From Mariprofundaceae bacterium (lineage in GTDB: Bacteria; Pseudomonadota; Zetaproteobacteria; Mariprofundales; Mariprofundaceae), in NCBI GenBank assembly GCA_030950585.1, contig JAUZRG010000092.1:1-45654 (forward strand): DNA of 45,654 bases. The letters are read 5' to 3'. Shown piece after piece: positions 17,201 to 25,357 of the stretch. Numbering within the stretch: position 1 is the stretch's first letter; every line of letters begins with the position of its first letter. The notes below the pieces were generated by a model. That model searched no databases and had not been told where the DNA came from. It saw nothing but the letters and a program-made list of their open reading frames with translations. Both the position numbers and the translations under genes were made by a program.

Positions 17201-19543
17201 ACTCAGGCGTGTGAGGGCAGCGGGTTGATGTTGATAGCGTTGTTGTAATAAGCTCAAGGCAGCCTGTTGCTCTGCTTCATTGCCGTATAAGAAGAGACCC
17301 TTCATGCGTTTTTCTGCCAAATAAGGTTCATTGAGGCGTTGCAAGAGGTGAATGCTTTTACGCTCAGCTTCTAGCTTGTATTGCGTGGTTTTTGCTAATT
17401 TCCGCCAGTTTTCAAGGGCTAATAGCCATTGATTATCCTGTTCAAGTTCGAGGGCTTGTTGATAAAGGTGATTCCAATCCATGCGAGCGATTATGGTGGG
17501 TCGTGGTGGCGCGATATGTCTTTGAAATGCCTTATTCTGTTCTTGCAGTTCATGGCCAAGCATGAACCATGCATTGTATAAATCAGATTCAGCAGCATGG
17601 CTGGGCTTTGTGTTTTGTTGTAAAAAAGATGCAAAGGTAGAAAGCCCTTGTTTAGTTAGCTGACTCATGGCTTCTCGGTAGTTTGATTCAGACATCTGAA
17701 AAGCTTTGCTTACACGGTATTGGATGGCCACACGCGCTGCCTTGTCTTGTGGTGACCATAACTGAATGCGTTGTACATGAGGCGGCAATGCCACTTCAAT
17801 GATGGCAACTTCTCTTAGGGGTAGCGGTGTTCTTTTTGAGCCAAATGGAGCGGCTAGGGTGGAGGGGGTTGAAAATTGTTTGGCCAAAATGGCAAGACCA
17901 GCTTCACTCATACTGGGTTGGTGTGCATAGCTGGGCGCTTGGGGGTCTAAATGCAATGCTCTGCTTTCTTGGTCATCAAGGCGTAAAAAATATTGATGAT
18001 CTTGTGGGCTGTGTGGGTTTATTTCGACCACGATACGTAAAACCGACATGGCCATACGCTGGCCTAGCTCGTAGCTCTGCGCGTTCTTTTGGGTGCTTGA
18101 TAGCGGGTAAAAGGTGCTTTTATTCAAACGTTTTAAAAGGTCGTCATGTTGGCGCATATCCACCACAAGATTTTGTTCTTCTCGTTTCAGAGGAGCCAAG
18201 TGGGTAGTATGAAAATAAGCTGTTTCCACTTTGCCTGTGGGGTTAGTCTGAGGGTGTAAGGTGCGATAAAAGCTATGCCGACCAAACAATTGTTGTGCCA
18301 CCGTTTGGATTTGTGGGGCACCTTGGCGAGCCTTGGCAGCTTCTTGCATGATTTGGGCAGCGATTAATGCACCGTCGCTGTAGCGGTTGTTGCGCACAAG
18401 GTGAAAGGCCGCTTGTTCGCGTTGTGTGGCCTGCTTTGGGGCATGATTGCTTAATTGAGTGAGCGCATTTTGATGAAGTCGCCAATGTGAGGCGAGGGCA
18501 TCGCTTGTGCTGTATGGATCGTGAAAGGTTTCGTTTAAGGCTGGGGGTGCATTGAGGTCAGGAAACAACCATGCATCATCTTCTTGTTTTAATAAGCGCA
18601 ATAACACGGCTTGGTTGGATGCAATGCCTAGTTGGTGTTTCCCTTTGGGTAATTCAAAAAAAGATTGTTGCTGTTCGCCTGTTAAGATGACTTTGTTATT
18701 GGCATAGAGAACTTTGATGCGTTCAGAGGCTGTGGATAAATCCAAGACACGCCAAGGCTTTTGATCAAGGTATAAGGTGATGCGGTAGTCTTGATCAATG
18801 CCTGCTTCGTGGTCGGAAAAGACCAAACGACTTTGCAGCATAAAGCGGCTTCCGTGTTGGGAGATAGTTTTTTTTTCGTGTGCATTGAGTCGCCAAAAGC
18901 TTTGTTGTTTCTTATTGAACTGCTCTTCAAGTAAAAGGGATGATGAGTCGAGCGGAATGAGTTCGCGATAAAGCTGTTGCTGACGATCAAGGATGGGGCG
19001 TGATATAAAGAGAGCAATCTCAATGCCTTTGGCGGCTGTTTTTGGGCAATGAATTTTGGCGATCCAATCGTGTTGGCTGTTGTATTGGTAGTGTGAATCG
19101 TGGTCTTGATTCTGGTCTTGATTCTGGTCTTGATGCTGGGCTTGATGCTGGGCTTGATGCTGGGCTTGATGCTGGGCTTGATGCTGGGCTTGGAGCTTGA
19201 TAAAGAGTGATTGACCATGTGAGGCAAAGACTTGGATGTCTGCGTCTTGAAGCTGCTCATCTTCATGGTGCAGGCGTAACATTTGTTGTTTGGCTAAGCG
19301 CACATAAGTGGATTCACCTGCTTCTAGGTGGATGGTGTGCATGCCCCATGCTGTATTGTATGTTGGTTCCTGTTGACTGCTCAAAGCTTGTTGATTTTCA
19401 ATATTATCCCAACGCCATGCAGGGCCTTGGCGTGTTTCAAGCAAGTGTAGTTGCAGTTCATCCAGTTGGGCATAAGCGATATGACTATGGGGAAAACTAG
19501 AGCCCAACAAGAAAATAAGAATAATCCATGATTTTATAGACAT
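14279..19543 (-). CDS. Giant exported protein with TPR-like helices and predicted C-terminal beta-barrel
   Basis: A 1754-residue protein I cannot assign. A signal peptide (1-25, ending AYA) leads into beta-rich N-terminal domains interrupted by a Gln-rich QAQH/QDQN tandem repeat (about 115-147). A helical TPR-like region spans about 690-870 (LYQQALELEQDNQWLLALENW, QGQYRKVMML, QDQGKYDLAIQFW). More beta-sandwich-like segments follow to about 1460. The last about 290 residues show alternating hydrophobic/polar strands rich in Tyr, Trp and Leu, like a 12-16-strand outer-membrane barrel. TPR plus barrel recalls exopolysaccharide porins such as PgaA, BcsC or PelB, but no glycosyltransferase is nearby. 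Its start overlaps the preceding gene by ten bases. Confidence 0.65.
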   Translation of the reverse strand: MSIKSWIILIFLLGSSFPHSHIAYAQLDELQLHLLETRQGPAWRWDNIENQQALSSQQEPTYNTAWGMHTIHLEAGESTYVRLAKQQMLRLHHEDEQLQDADIQVFASHGQSLFIKLQAQHQAQHQAQHQAQHQAQHQDQNQDQNQDHDSHYQYNSQHDWIAKIHCPKTAAKGIEIALFISRPILDRQQQLYRELIPLDSSSLLLEEQFNKKQQSFWRLNAHEKKTISQHGSRFMLQSRLVFSDHEAGIDQDYRITLYLDQKPWRVLDLSTASERIKVLYANNKVILTGEQQQSFFELPKGKHQLGIASNQAVLLRLLKQEDDAWLFPDLNAPPALNETFHDPYSTSDALASHWRLHQNALTQLSNHAPKQATQREQAAFHLVRNNRYSDGALIAAQIMQEAAKARQGAPQIQTVAQQLFGRHSFYRTLHPQTNPTGKVETAYFHTTHLAPLKREEQNLVVDMRQHDDLLKRLNKSTFYPLSSTQKNAQSYELGQRMAMSVLRIVVEINPHSPQDHQYFLRLDDQESRALHLDPQAPSYAHQPSMSEAGLAILAKQFSTPSTLAAPFGSKRTPLPLREVAIIEVALPPHVQRIQLWSPQDKAARVAIQYRVSKAFQMSESNYREAMSQLTKQGLSTFASFLQQNTKPSHAAESDLYNAWFMLGHELQEQNKAFQRHIAPPRPTIIARMDWNHLYQQALELEQDNQWLLALENWRKLAKTTQYKLEAERKSIHLLQRLNEPYLAEKRMKGLFLYGNEAEQQAALSLLQQRYQHQPAALTRLSAVAFMRDPSIQHALALSQAWLNQGQYRKVMMLQLALPAAQRQTDQLMRAAWHLHWWQVFNDTLNRMPAHNAALWRGLRAQDQGKYDLAIQFWQQAGRDGQAFITSLKSGQKISHEMQHAHLKSSYKILEQWETWSQPDLKVWKEEHNIIEGFAGTQSMQNKLTGKIISNVRATSQTPLIFTVMGPKRLWLKIRPIHTQAQQEPLNDWLSIEEKDQQTHVLIANNQASQLFNVIGSPQTQVGQQEHIYYDVGAGLHQIRVQAQQHDMLIGIFSQQADIPLSVLAPLSRQTLQQALQTPTNTARQPCVHTACITLLPSTEIISPLAIAKPSAQTPFQDLLKHAANKAQAGHRVYLKPEPTQEGVIWQHGAVIHAHKTDIRQQITELLWRIEHQSSEQEKERVQALALAKSYPNFHESSLLISRLKQTWHWKRLSHVQQSAGLHRISHQGWKPESPALAIRKVLMPVSSDQHFMIFGYAQQGFAMRNYRAKTFIVKSQHTQPEFIPAQAQDLEYHDIHDNDKVLQHGSQRIHIPTGEQSFRVGIHNPIPNQFSQITVYEQQKGQLKLIPNQYERLYHVATADESIHLNMRGPQWLRIDLYKKGRTHSQYHAVSEGWHDIELSTTSDHALYRIYQLMPKVETNPTSIHIIKAPPSPQAAQNLLKLKKSTQQQHIPQNNFELGGQEDGTWSLGLAWINQNLQQEDITQKNKGGSFPELSLSHRFYDEDRRLYQKETMLIRPHSTASVLGLKGQLNYTALAWPVQLELRGTSFFQQPAWSATTQLGLSYQQKWDENNSQRIKFSLFGRYLSHLNQPRPNSDRDVFSLYKANHLYGLKLSDTWRYQPWLDSQFKAHAFITSNENLFLLNPDHLGLRLSWHQILGDMQAKAQYQWRWFRADKNRAKSYTNHQINVTLNGLTWHDNLDILTWVLSFTHDFNQNQSSIALQLFWHFSEGRALRDFRKGELDFYDHYRLKVPMQ
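19102..19197 (-). repeat. In-frame 12-bp tandem repeat, about eight units
   Basis: On the plus strand the units read GGTCTTGATTCT (two), GGTCTTGATGCT (one) and GGGCTTGATGCT (four), followed by a degenerate eighth copy. In protein the array gives QAQH units grading into QDQN units. A 12-bp period keeps the frame whatever the copy number, so the count may vary between strains. Confidence 0.9.
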
Positions 19544-20391
19544 TGTAATAACGCATGTTGCATATCGGTGTTGTGGCGCAGTGTTTTACGGGTTTCAAAA
19601 CTCATTTCTAAATGAATAAAGCTATGATGGCGTTGCTGGACGATATACTTTGCAATGACGTTGGTGGTGCCACCTAGCTCTTGCACATCAGTGGGGTAGA
19701 TTAAGATAGATTGTGTTTGATCTCTTTTGAGGCAATGCGCCAAGTTTTGCAAAGTTCGGCTGGGGTATTGTTGACCGCTACTGAGTATCATGTCGGCTTG
19801 TTGCGCGCTGATGCTTTGACGTTTTTTTTGGGAAAACCCATGCAGTTGCAAGGTTTTACCTTGCGGGTATGCTTGTATAAAAGCATGGCTAAAGGCTGTG
19901 AAGAAGGTGTTGTCTCGGTGGGCTAAGTCAGCATCAACCCTTTCAGAGTCGGCAAAGTAGTGGCGTGGCACGGTATTCCAAGCAGCTGCTTTGGCATGGC
20001 TCTTTTGAAATAGTTTTAAGGCTATGCGGCCTGTGTGCAAATCTTTGAAGGCATGCGGTGCTTGCAGAAGCAGTGCATGGTTTTCCTCTGAACGAATAGC
20101 AAAAAAACCACGACCATGATATTGATTGTTTTGTTCTTGAATGACAATGAAAGCTTGTCCTTTTTTGTGAAGGTATTTGACTTTCATACCCAAACTTTCC
20201 CATGCCTCTGGGTTGCTGTTGTTGTTTGTGAATAGGTCGAAGAAAAGCTGTGTTGCTTGTTCAACTTGGTATTGGCTGGGTTGAACAAAGACACCTTGGC
20301 GGCTTTCTTTCCAAGTTTGGTTTAAGCTATCGGCATGAACCCATGATAAAGGGCATAAACACAAGATAAGAAAACACAGTATTTGAATCAT
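19534..20391 (-). CDS. Periplasmic protein of unknown function (first gene of exported cassette)
   Basis: A 285-residue protein with a clear signal peptide (MIQILCFLILCLCPLSWVHA, then DSL). The mature part is a mixed alpha/beta domain with conserved-looking RHYFADSERVDADLAHRDN, LQLHGFSQKKR and LEMSFETRKTLR segments. The last, with its charged residues at the C-terminus, is reminiscent of hydrolases that act on peptidoglycan or poly-glutamate, but I cannot identify a family. The ATG at 20391 is chosen for the GGGGAG just upstream. An in-frame TTG six codons earlier (20409) is less likely. Its 3' end overlaps the 1754-residue gene, so they are translationally coupled. Confidence 0.65.
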   Translation of the reverse strand: MIQILCFLILCLCPLSWVHADSLNQTWKESRQGVFVQPSQYQVEQATQLFFDLFTNNNSNPEAWESLGMKVKYLHKKGQAFIVIQEQNNQYHGRGFFAIRSEENHALLLQAPHAFKDLHTGRIALKLFQKSHAKAAAWNTVPRHYFADSERVDADLAHRDNTFFTAFSHAFIQAYPQGKTLQLHGFSQKKRQSISAQQADMILSSGQQYPSRTLQNLAHCLKRDQTQSILIYPTDVQELGGTTNVIAKYIVQQRHHSFIHLEMSFETRKTLRHNTDMQHALLQCL

Positions 20392-20488
20392 AAGTCTCCC
20401 CAGTAACAATCGCTATACTGAAGCTTTGATCATGAAATTAAAACTGAAATAAGATTAAAAACGTCATCATTAAAAAAGAATCATGAAC

Positions 20489-20518
20489 TTGTCATCTTTC
20501 TTAAAGCTTCGGTTTATA
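20489..20518 (+). promoter_or_regulatory. Predicted promoter of the 20-residue microprotein gene
   Basis: TTGTCA (20489-20494) and TTTATA (20513-20518) are spaced by 18 bases, placing a start near 20525 and a leader of about 30 bases before the small reading frame. It lies in the 256-bp gap from 20410 to 20665 and is divergent from the exported cassette. The A-rich stretch 20410-20480 shows no other clear signal. Confidence 0.4.
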
Positions 20519-20554
20519 GCTTCTCACCTATCATACAGAGAGAGGAACTTGATT

Positions 20555-20617
20555 ATGAACGAACATTGCCCAGATTGCGGATACCACGATTCAGAAGGTT
20601 GTCAGTGTCCACACTAA
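20555..20617 (+). CDS. 20-residue Cys/His-rich microprotein
   Basis: A complete ATG-to-TAA frame of 20 codons holds four cysteines as CPDC (5-8) and CQC (16-18), plus His4, His11 and a C-terminal CPH. The spacing CxxC...CxC with His looks like a miniature zinc or copper knuckle. An AGAGAGAGG ribosome site lies nine bases upstream, a plausible promoter precedes it and a hairpin with a seven-T tail follows, so the whole unit is gene-like despite its size. No function can be assigned. It could instead be a leader peptide or part of a small RNA, but the ribosome site and terminator favour a translated metal-binding peptide. Confidence 0.55.
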   Translation: MNEHCPDCGYHDSEGCQCPH

Positions 20618-20639
20618 GAAAACGGTAAGACTCATTTCA

Positions 20640-20667
20640 AGCAGGGCTTTTAAGCGCTGCTTTTTTT
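20640..20667 (+). terminator. Terminator after the microprotein gene
   Basis: An eight-base stem with one mismatch (AGCAGGGC with GCGCTGCT) and a six-base loop is followed by seven Ts. It lies 22 bases after the microprotein stop on the plus strand and touches the stop of the convergent lipoprotein gene. Confidence 0.7.
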
Positions 20668-21226
20668 ATTCTGTGCTATGGATCAAGATAAGCGGTTTAT
20701 CCCATAAGAACAAAGGGATTTCTGTTGTGGAACTCAGGCGTGCAAGTTGTGCGTTGCTGAGTTTACCCAAAACGATTGATTTTTCTTCTACCTTTCCTTC
20801 TAAGTGACCTTTTTCAATGAGTGACTTTATTCTATCAGCATCAGGTAACCAGATGAGAATATGATCACCATCATTTTCAATTCTTGCCCAAAGGTAATTT
20901 GCTCCTTTCTTGGCATCTTCTTCACGCACACTGACCATCTTCCATGTGCCTACTTTGCGCACAAATGCTTTGACAATTTGCATGCTAAAGTTCTTTTTCC
21001 CACCTTCTTCAATCCATGCTAAGCGCAAAATACCTTGGCTACGACTCACCACATGCACATGTAAAGCACCTTCAGGGTGTGTCCAAACCCCATCCCAATC
21101 AGCGCGTTTTAACTTGACAGGTTCGCTGCCGACTTGTTGGATGCTCATCACACTATGACAAGCTGTTAAGATGAATAGAAGGCTTAGAAAAAGGCTTGTT
21201 TTGATGAAGATACGTTTAAAATTCAT
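20666..21226 (-). CDS. Lipoprotein of unknown function
   Basis: A 186-residue protein with a type II signal peptide: KR, a hydrophobic stretch and the lipobox LTAC, giving lipidated Cys23. The mature part (VKLKRADWDGVWTHPEGALHVHVV...) is a beta-rich domain without known catalytic motifs, and I do not recognise a family. The residue after Cys is His rather than Asp, so transport to the outer membrane is expected. It lies downstream of hisF on the same strand with a 67-base gap and converges on the microprotein gene. Confidence 0.75.
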   Translation of the reverse strand: MNFKRIFIKTSLFLSLLFILTACHSVMSIQQVGSEPVKLKRADWDGVWTHPEGALHVHVVSRSQGILRLAWIEEGGKKNFSMQIVKAFVRKVGTWKMVSVREEDAKKGANYLWARIENDGDHILIWLPDADRIKSLIEKGHLEGKVEEKSIVLGKLSNAQLARLSSTTEIPLFLWDKPLILIHSTE

Positions 21227-21293
21227 AGTTTAGCTCATCGTGGTCGAGATAAGGTTGTGGGGTCAGTGCTAATCCAACCCCATGAAAAGACGT

Positions 21294-22052
21294 TTAGGTG
21301 AGACGAACAGGAATGCCTTGTACGTGTAAGTGCTCTTTGGCTTGATTGATGGTGTATTCGCCAAAGTGAAAAATGCTGGCAGCAAGCACTGCACTGGCTT
21401 TGCCTTCACCCAAACCTTGGGCTAAGTGCTCTAAATTTCCCACGCCACCAGAAGCAATCACAGGAATACTTACGCCATCACTCACTTGTTGGGTTAGGGC
21501 AATATCGTAACCTGCTTTGGTTCCATCGGAATCCATGCTGGTTAATAAAATTTCACCTGCACCAAAATCAGCCATTTGTTTGGCCCATGAAATGGCATTG
21601 ATACCTGTGGGTTTGCGGCCACCGTGGGTAAAGCATTCCCAATGATCATCCACACGCTTGGCATCGACAGCCACCACAATGGTGGATGAACCAAAACGCT
21701 GTGAAGCTTCGCGCACCAATTCAGGCTGAAAAATAGCAGCGGTATTGATGGAAACTTTATCTGCACCTGCATGCAAGAGGTTTTCAATGTCTTTCAGGGC
21801 TTTTACACCACCACCGACGGTGAGGGGCATGAATACATTTTCAGCCACGCGCGTGACCACATCATAAAGGGTGTCACGGGTTTCCACAGAAGCACGAATA
21901 TCTAAAAAACAAAGTTCATCTGCACCTTGTTCATCATAGCGAATCGCCGCTTCGACAGGGTCGCCAGCATCGATAATATCAACGAACTGAACGCCTTTGA
22001 CCACCCGACCATGCGCAATATCTAGGCAAGGGATAATACGTTTAGATAGCAT
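21294..22052 (-). CDS. hisF: Imidazole glycerol phosphate synthase, cyclase subunit
   Basis: This 252-residue TIM-barrel subunit joins PRFAR with ammonia from HisH, giving imidazole glycerol phosphate and AICAR in histidine synthesis. Signatures are [23 protein letters not shown] with catalytic Asp11, [20 protein letters not shown] and [13 protein letters not shown] with the second Asp, and ASGGVG near the C-terminus. It overlaps hisA by 11 bases and ends the hisH-hisA-hisF block. HisI/HisE, which often follow, are absent here and must be elsewhere. Confidence 0.97.
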   Translation of the reverse strand: MLSKRIIPCLDIAHGRVVKGVQFVDIIDAGDPVEAAIRYDEQGADELCFLDIRASVETRDTLYDVVTRVAENVFMPLTVGGGVKALKDIENLLHAGADKVSINTAAIFQPELVREASQRFGSSTIVVAVDAKRVDDHWECFTHGGRKPTGINAISWAKQMADFGAGEILLTSMDSDGTKAGYDIALTQQVSDGVSIPVIASGGVGNLEHLAQGLGEGKASAVLAASIFHFGEYTINQAKEHLHVQGIPVRLT

Positions 22053-22782
22053 CGGTTAAGGCCTTTACTGTTGCAGCAAAATCAAGGGTGTCTTCATAAA
22101 TAGCACGGCCTGTGATGGCTCCACAAATACCATCATTAGAATGTTTGCTAAGTTCGATCACATCGTCATAACGTGTGATACCACCAGAGGCAATGATAGG
22201 AATATTAACACTTTGAGCTAAGCGGTGGGTTTCTTCAATATTGGGGCCACTCAACATGCCATCACGGGCAATATCAGTATAAATAATGGCAGAAACACCA
22301 TCGTCTTCAAATTTCTTGGCAAGGTCAACGGCATCCTGTGTGGTCACATCGTCCCAACCATGCACGGCCACTTTGCCACCCTTAGCATCAATACCAACGC
22401 AAATTTGATTGGGGAATTCAGCACAAGCTGCTTTGACCAATTCGGGGTTAGACACAGCAATAGAACCTAAGATCACACGTTCAATACCAAGTTCTAAGGT
22501 CGATGCGATGGTGTTTAGATTACGCAAGCCCCCACCGAGTTGCACAGGAATGTTCATGTGTTTACAAATCTCAGCAACCGCTTGGCGGTTTTCTGGTTTT
22601 CCAGCAAAAGCACCATCCAAATCAACAAGGTGCAAACGTGTTGCACCAAGGTTTTGCCAATGTTGTGCCATCTTAGCAGGGTTATCACCATAGACGGTTG
22701 CATCTTGCATGCGTCCTTGGCGTAGGCGAACACATTGACCTTGTTTGAGATCAATCGCGGGAATAAGTTCAAAAGTATTCAT
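22042..22782 (-). CDS. hisA: ProFAR isomerase (HisA)
   Basis: A 246-residue TIM barrel that opens the aminoaldose ring of ProFAR to PRFAR, the substrate of HisF. Visible are [18 protein letters not shown] with catalytic Asp11, [35 protein letters not shown] with the second catalytic Asp, and IASGGI. The ATG at 22782 is preferred over one three codons upstream because it forms an ATGA overlap with the hisH stop and matches the family N-terminus. It overlaps hisF by 11 bases. Confidence 0.96.
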   Translation of the reverse strand: MNTFELIPAIDLKQGQCVRLRQGRMQDATVYGDNPAKMAQHWQNLGATRLHLVDLDGAFAGKPENRQAVAEICKHMNIPVQLGGGLRNLNTIASTLELGIERVILGSIAVSNPELVKAACAEFPNQICVGIDAKGGKVAVHGWDDVTTQDAVDLAKKFEDDGVSAIIYTDIARDGMLSGPNIEETHRLAQSVNIPIIASGGITRYDDVIELSKHSNDGICGAITGRAIYEDTLDFAATVKALTDAI

Positions 22783-23405
22783 GGGTTCCATGTTGTAAAG
22801 GCCTCTAGCATTGCCAAGCCTGCGGCCTGACTTTTTTCAGGGTGAAATTGCACACCGAGTATATTATCTTTTCCAATCGCTGCGGCAAAGGGATGATTAC
22901 CATAGCTACAAGCAGCTTGAATATGTTGGGGATTCTTGGGAACGCACACATAAGAATGCACATAATAACATTGCTTAGCACGTAAACTTGCCAAGACAGG
23001 GTGTGCTTCTGTTGCAGGAATCACATCATTCCAACCCATATGGGGAATTTTGATGCCATCTTCTGTGAGGTGCGCAGGAAAATGTTTAACAGAACCTGCG
23101 ATGACACCTAAGCCCTTGTGCTCACCAAATTCATATGATTCATCTAATAAGATCTGCATGCCCAAGCAAATACCCAAATAAGGTGTGCCTGAACGCATGG
23201 ACTCTAAAAGGGCTTGATCTAAATCATTTTTTCTCAGCGATGCGATGCAGTCACGAAATGCACCAACGCCCGGTAAAACAATGCGAGAAGCATCTTTGAG
23301 GTCATCGGGTGTGGTGGCAATGCGTACTTTTCCACCCACTCGTTCAAGGGCTTTTGCCACTGAATGGATGTTTCCCATGCCATAATTAACTAATGCTATT
23401 GTCAT
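22779..23405 (-). CDS. hisH: Imidazole glycerol phosphate synthase, glutaminase subunit
   Basis: A 208-residue class I glutamine amidotransferase that frees ammonia from glutamine and passes it to HisF. It has the opening IALVNYGMGNIHSVAKAL, the oxyanion region PGVGAF, nucleophile Cys80 in YLGICLGMQ and the His188/Glu190 pair in GVQFHPEKS. It is the first gene of the minus-strand hisHAF block and so lies next to the unexplained 445-bp region at 23406-23850, where its promoter must be. Confidence 0.97.
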   Translation of the reverse strand: MTIALVNYGMGNIHSVAKALERVGGKVRIATTPDDLKDASRIVLPGVGAFRDCIASLRKNDLDQALLESMRSGTPYLGICLGMQILLDESYEFGEHKGLGVIAGSVKHFPAHLTEDGIKIPHMGWNDVIPATEAHPVLASLRAKQCYYVHSYVCVPKNPQHIQAACSYGNHPFAAAIGKDNILGVQFHPEKSQAAGLAMLEAFTTWNP

Positions 23406-23850
23406 GATTGTTCCAATATTTTTGTTGTTTTAGGGGATGGTACGTCTGAATGATTGGAAAACAAGTTTAAGGGCTTTATCTTGGTGGATAGTTCGACTAC
23501 AGCTGAATCAAATCACCAATCTGTAGGGTGCAATAACCAACGGGCATTGCACCACCCAAGCTTCACGACATAAAATAACTTCAAGCTGTATCATCATCAT
23601 TTTGGTGTCATGTCTTTCAATGATGACACCTTACGATGGCTCAATCAAATGGCTGATCATATCGTTCACTATGACCTTGTATCTTAGCCTGTTTTTGCTT
23701 ACGCTAAGCAGCCATTAAAAACAGATCCTCGAAACGACAAGTAAGGAAATGAATGGGCAGGTGCTTGTTTAATATTAAAAAATGACAAACTCAGGAACCA
23801 GAGGCACATGTTTTTTATAAGTCAGACGATACTGAAATGAAAGGAATATC
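23406..23850. other. Gene-free region between hisH and the NYN gene
   Basis: These 445 bases separate divergent genes and hold no reading frame of note. The one clear structure is an inverted repeat, GGTGTCAT at 23604-23611 with ATGACACC at 23623-23630, without a T-tail. Promoters for hisH (minus) and the NYN gene (plus) must lie here, but no pair of boxes stood out. No tRNA or transposon end was seen. Confidence 0.5.
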
Positions 23851-24567
23851 ATGGTTGATCAAGATAATAAAAAACTAGCAGTTCTCATTGATGCGGATAA
23901 TGCTCAGGCGGTCGTTTGTTCAGAATTGCTCGCTGAAATTGCAATATATGGCACTGCGAATATTAAACGGGCTTATGGGGATTGGACGACAACAAACCTT
24001 AAAAGTTGGAAAGATTATTTGCTTAAACACGCAATCCAGCCGATTCAGCAATTTAGTTATACCATCGGAAAAAATGCAACGGATTCATCCATGATTATAG
24101 ATGCAATGGATTTGCTTCATGATCAAAAATTAGATGGCTTTTGTATTGTTTCCTCAGATAGCGATTTTACGAGGCTTGCCACTAGAATTCGTGAAGAAGG
24201 ATTGGTTGTCTATGGGTTTGGTGAGAAAAAAACACCTAAACCCTTTGTGTCGGCATGCGATAAGTTTACTTATACGGAAGTTCTAAGGCGTAGTAAAAAT
24301 AATAGTGAGGTCACTAAACAAGTTGATACTGATCTCAAAGAAATTTTAATCATGGCCATCAGAGCGGTATCTAAAGAGGATGGCTGGGCTCCATTATCTG
24401 GGGTGGGAGGTTATATTAATAAAAACTACCCTTCATTTGACTCTAGGAATTATGATTATGATAAGCTAGGGCAATTAATAAAATCAGTGGACTATCTCGA
24501 TGTTGATGAACAAGCATCCTCAGCAGGTTCACAGGTCATTCATATTTATATTAAATTGAAGAAGTGA
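23851..24567 (+). CDS. NYN-domain (LabA/DUF88) putative ribonuclease with C-terminal LOTUS/OST-HTH domain
   Basis: A 238-residue protein. Residues 8-145 form a PIN-like NYN domain with acidic metal-binding residues Asp14 and Asp16 (LIDADN), Asp78 (KNATDSSMIIDAMD), Asp103 and Asp105 (SSDSDF). The family is thought to cleave RNA. Residues about 165-238 (LIMAIRAVSKEDGWAPLSGVGGYINKNYP...) match an OST-HTH/LOTUS winged helix, an RNA-binding module often fused to NYN. AAAGGA precedes the ATG. It interrupts the histidine genes in opposite orientation, and its target RNA is unknown. Confidence 0.88.
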   Translation: MVDQDNKKLAVLIDADNAQAVVCSELLAEIAIYGTANIKRAYGDWTTTNLKSWKDYLLKHAIQPIQQFSYTIGKNATDSSMIIDAMDLLHDQKLDGFCIVSSDSDFTRLATRIREEGLVVYGFGEKKTPKPFVSACDKFTYTEVLRRSKNNSEVTKQVDTDLKEILIMAIRAVSKEDGWAPLSGVGGYINKNYPSFDSRNYDYDKLGQLIKSVDYLDVDEQASSAGSQVIHIYIKLKK

Positions 24568-24702
24568 CTTCTAATAAGCAACGAATATTGCACGACTCAA
24601 GCTTCTCGAAACTAAAAATAATGAAACCTTAGGTGCGTTGAATTATTGACTTGGTAATATTGAATGGTTGCAGGTGATAGAAAATATGAAAGGTGTTTGT
24701 TT

Positions 24703-24942
24703 ATGAAAAAAGTGTTGAAAACTCGAAATCTTGTGGTGCTGCTTGTGACCTTTCTTATTTCAGGCTGTGGCGGCGCACATTGGGATGCTAAAACGCAAGA
24801 TAAATCTTATAAAGATTTGTATTCATCCATTCAAGAGAATCAACGGCAGGCTTGCTTAAGGCAGAAAGGTTTGCCAAGAGATTGTTCAAATAGAGATAGA
24901 ATTTCCTATGAAGATTATAAAGAAGAGCGCGAATCAAAGTGA
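24703..24942 (+). CDS. Small lipoprotein of unknown function
   Basis: A 79-residue protein with basic residues, a hydrophobic stretch and lipobox ISGC, giving lipidated Cys22. The mature part of about 57 residues is charged and hydrophilic, with two further Cys (RQACLRQKGLPRDCSNRD) that could form a disulphide. The ATG at 24703 with AAGG nine bases upstream is chosen. A start at 24664 would put 13 residues in front of a complete signal peptide. It shares strand with the NYN gene, 135 bases upstream, and converges on the DOPA-dioxygenase-like gene. Confidence 0.65.
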   Translation: MKKVLKTRNLVVLLVTFLISGCGGAHWDAKTQDKSYKDLYSSIQENQRQACLRQKGLPRDCSNRDRISYEDYKEERESK

Positions 24943-25028
24943 CGTTGGTTTGAAAAATAATGATGGAAATAATCAAGAGTGGTCTGACTGAGAGAAGGGG
25001 AGGCCATTCAGCTATCCCCCCCTATTTC

Positions 25029-25352
25029 CTATTTCTTTAATTGACTAAAATCCAACTCTAAAGCTTCACCCAACCAAATCGCTTCATCACGATGATCTGC
25101 CACAAGATCATCGCTCATGGGATGAATCAAAACGGAGTGGTTTATTCTGTTTCTTTCTAACCATTCCATTATATTCATGAGGTAACAGTCGATAAACTGT
25201 ATTTGAAACATGCCTTGTGGGTGTGGGCCCATAGGTTCATCGTGCATGAAGCCCAAGCGGTCGATGGGTAACTCTTCATGCAATATTTGTTGATGAATCT
25301 GTTGGGCTTGTTCTTTGTTTTCAGTGTTATAATAAATATGGGCGTGATACAT
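25029..25352 (-). CDS. DOPA 4,5-dioxygenase-family protein
   Basis: A 107-residue protein with the compact fold of the DOPA 4,5-dioxygenase family: YHAHIYY at the N-terminus (paired His), GPHPQGMFQIQF in the middle and SVLIHPMSDD towards the end, each carrying a His that could hold metal. Fungal members open the ring of dihydroxyphenylalanine, and bacterial roles are mostly unknown. The ATG at 25352 starts six bases after the hisB stop. A TTG at 25367 would overlap hisB. It is the last gene of the murA-hisGDCB operon, though no histidine step needs it. Confidence 0.8.
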   Translation of the reverse strand: MYHAHIYYNTENKEQAQQIHQQILHEELPIDRLGFMHDEPMGPHPQGMFQIQFIDCYLMNIMEWLERNRINHSVLIHPMSDDLVADHRDEAIWLGEALELDFSQLKK

Positions 25353-25357
25353 GACGC

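Noticed and set aside
18682-19266. Minus-strand frame with IKPS-type repeats over the tandem array
   Set aside because: The repeat is read in another frame of the same 12-bp array; the 1754-residue frame continues through it.
23604-23630. Inverted repeat in the hisH-NYN gap as a terminator
   Set aside because: No T-run on either side and no gene ends there; kept only as a note on the region.
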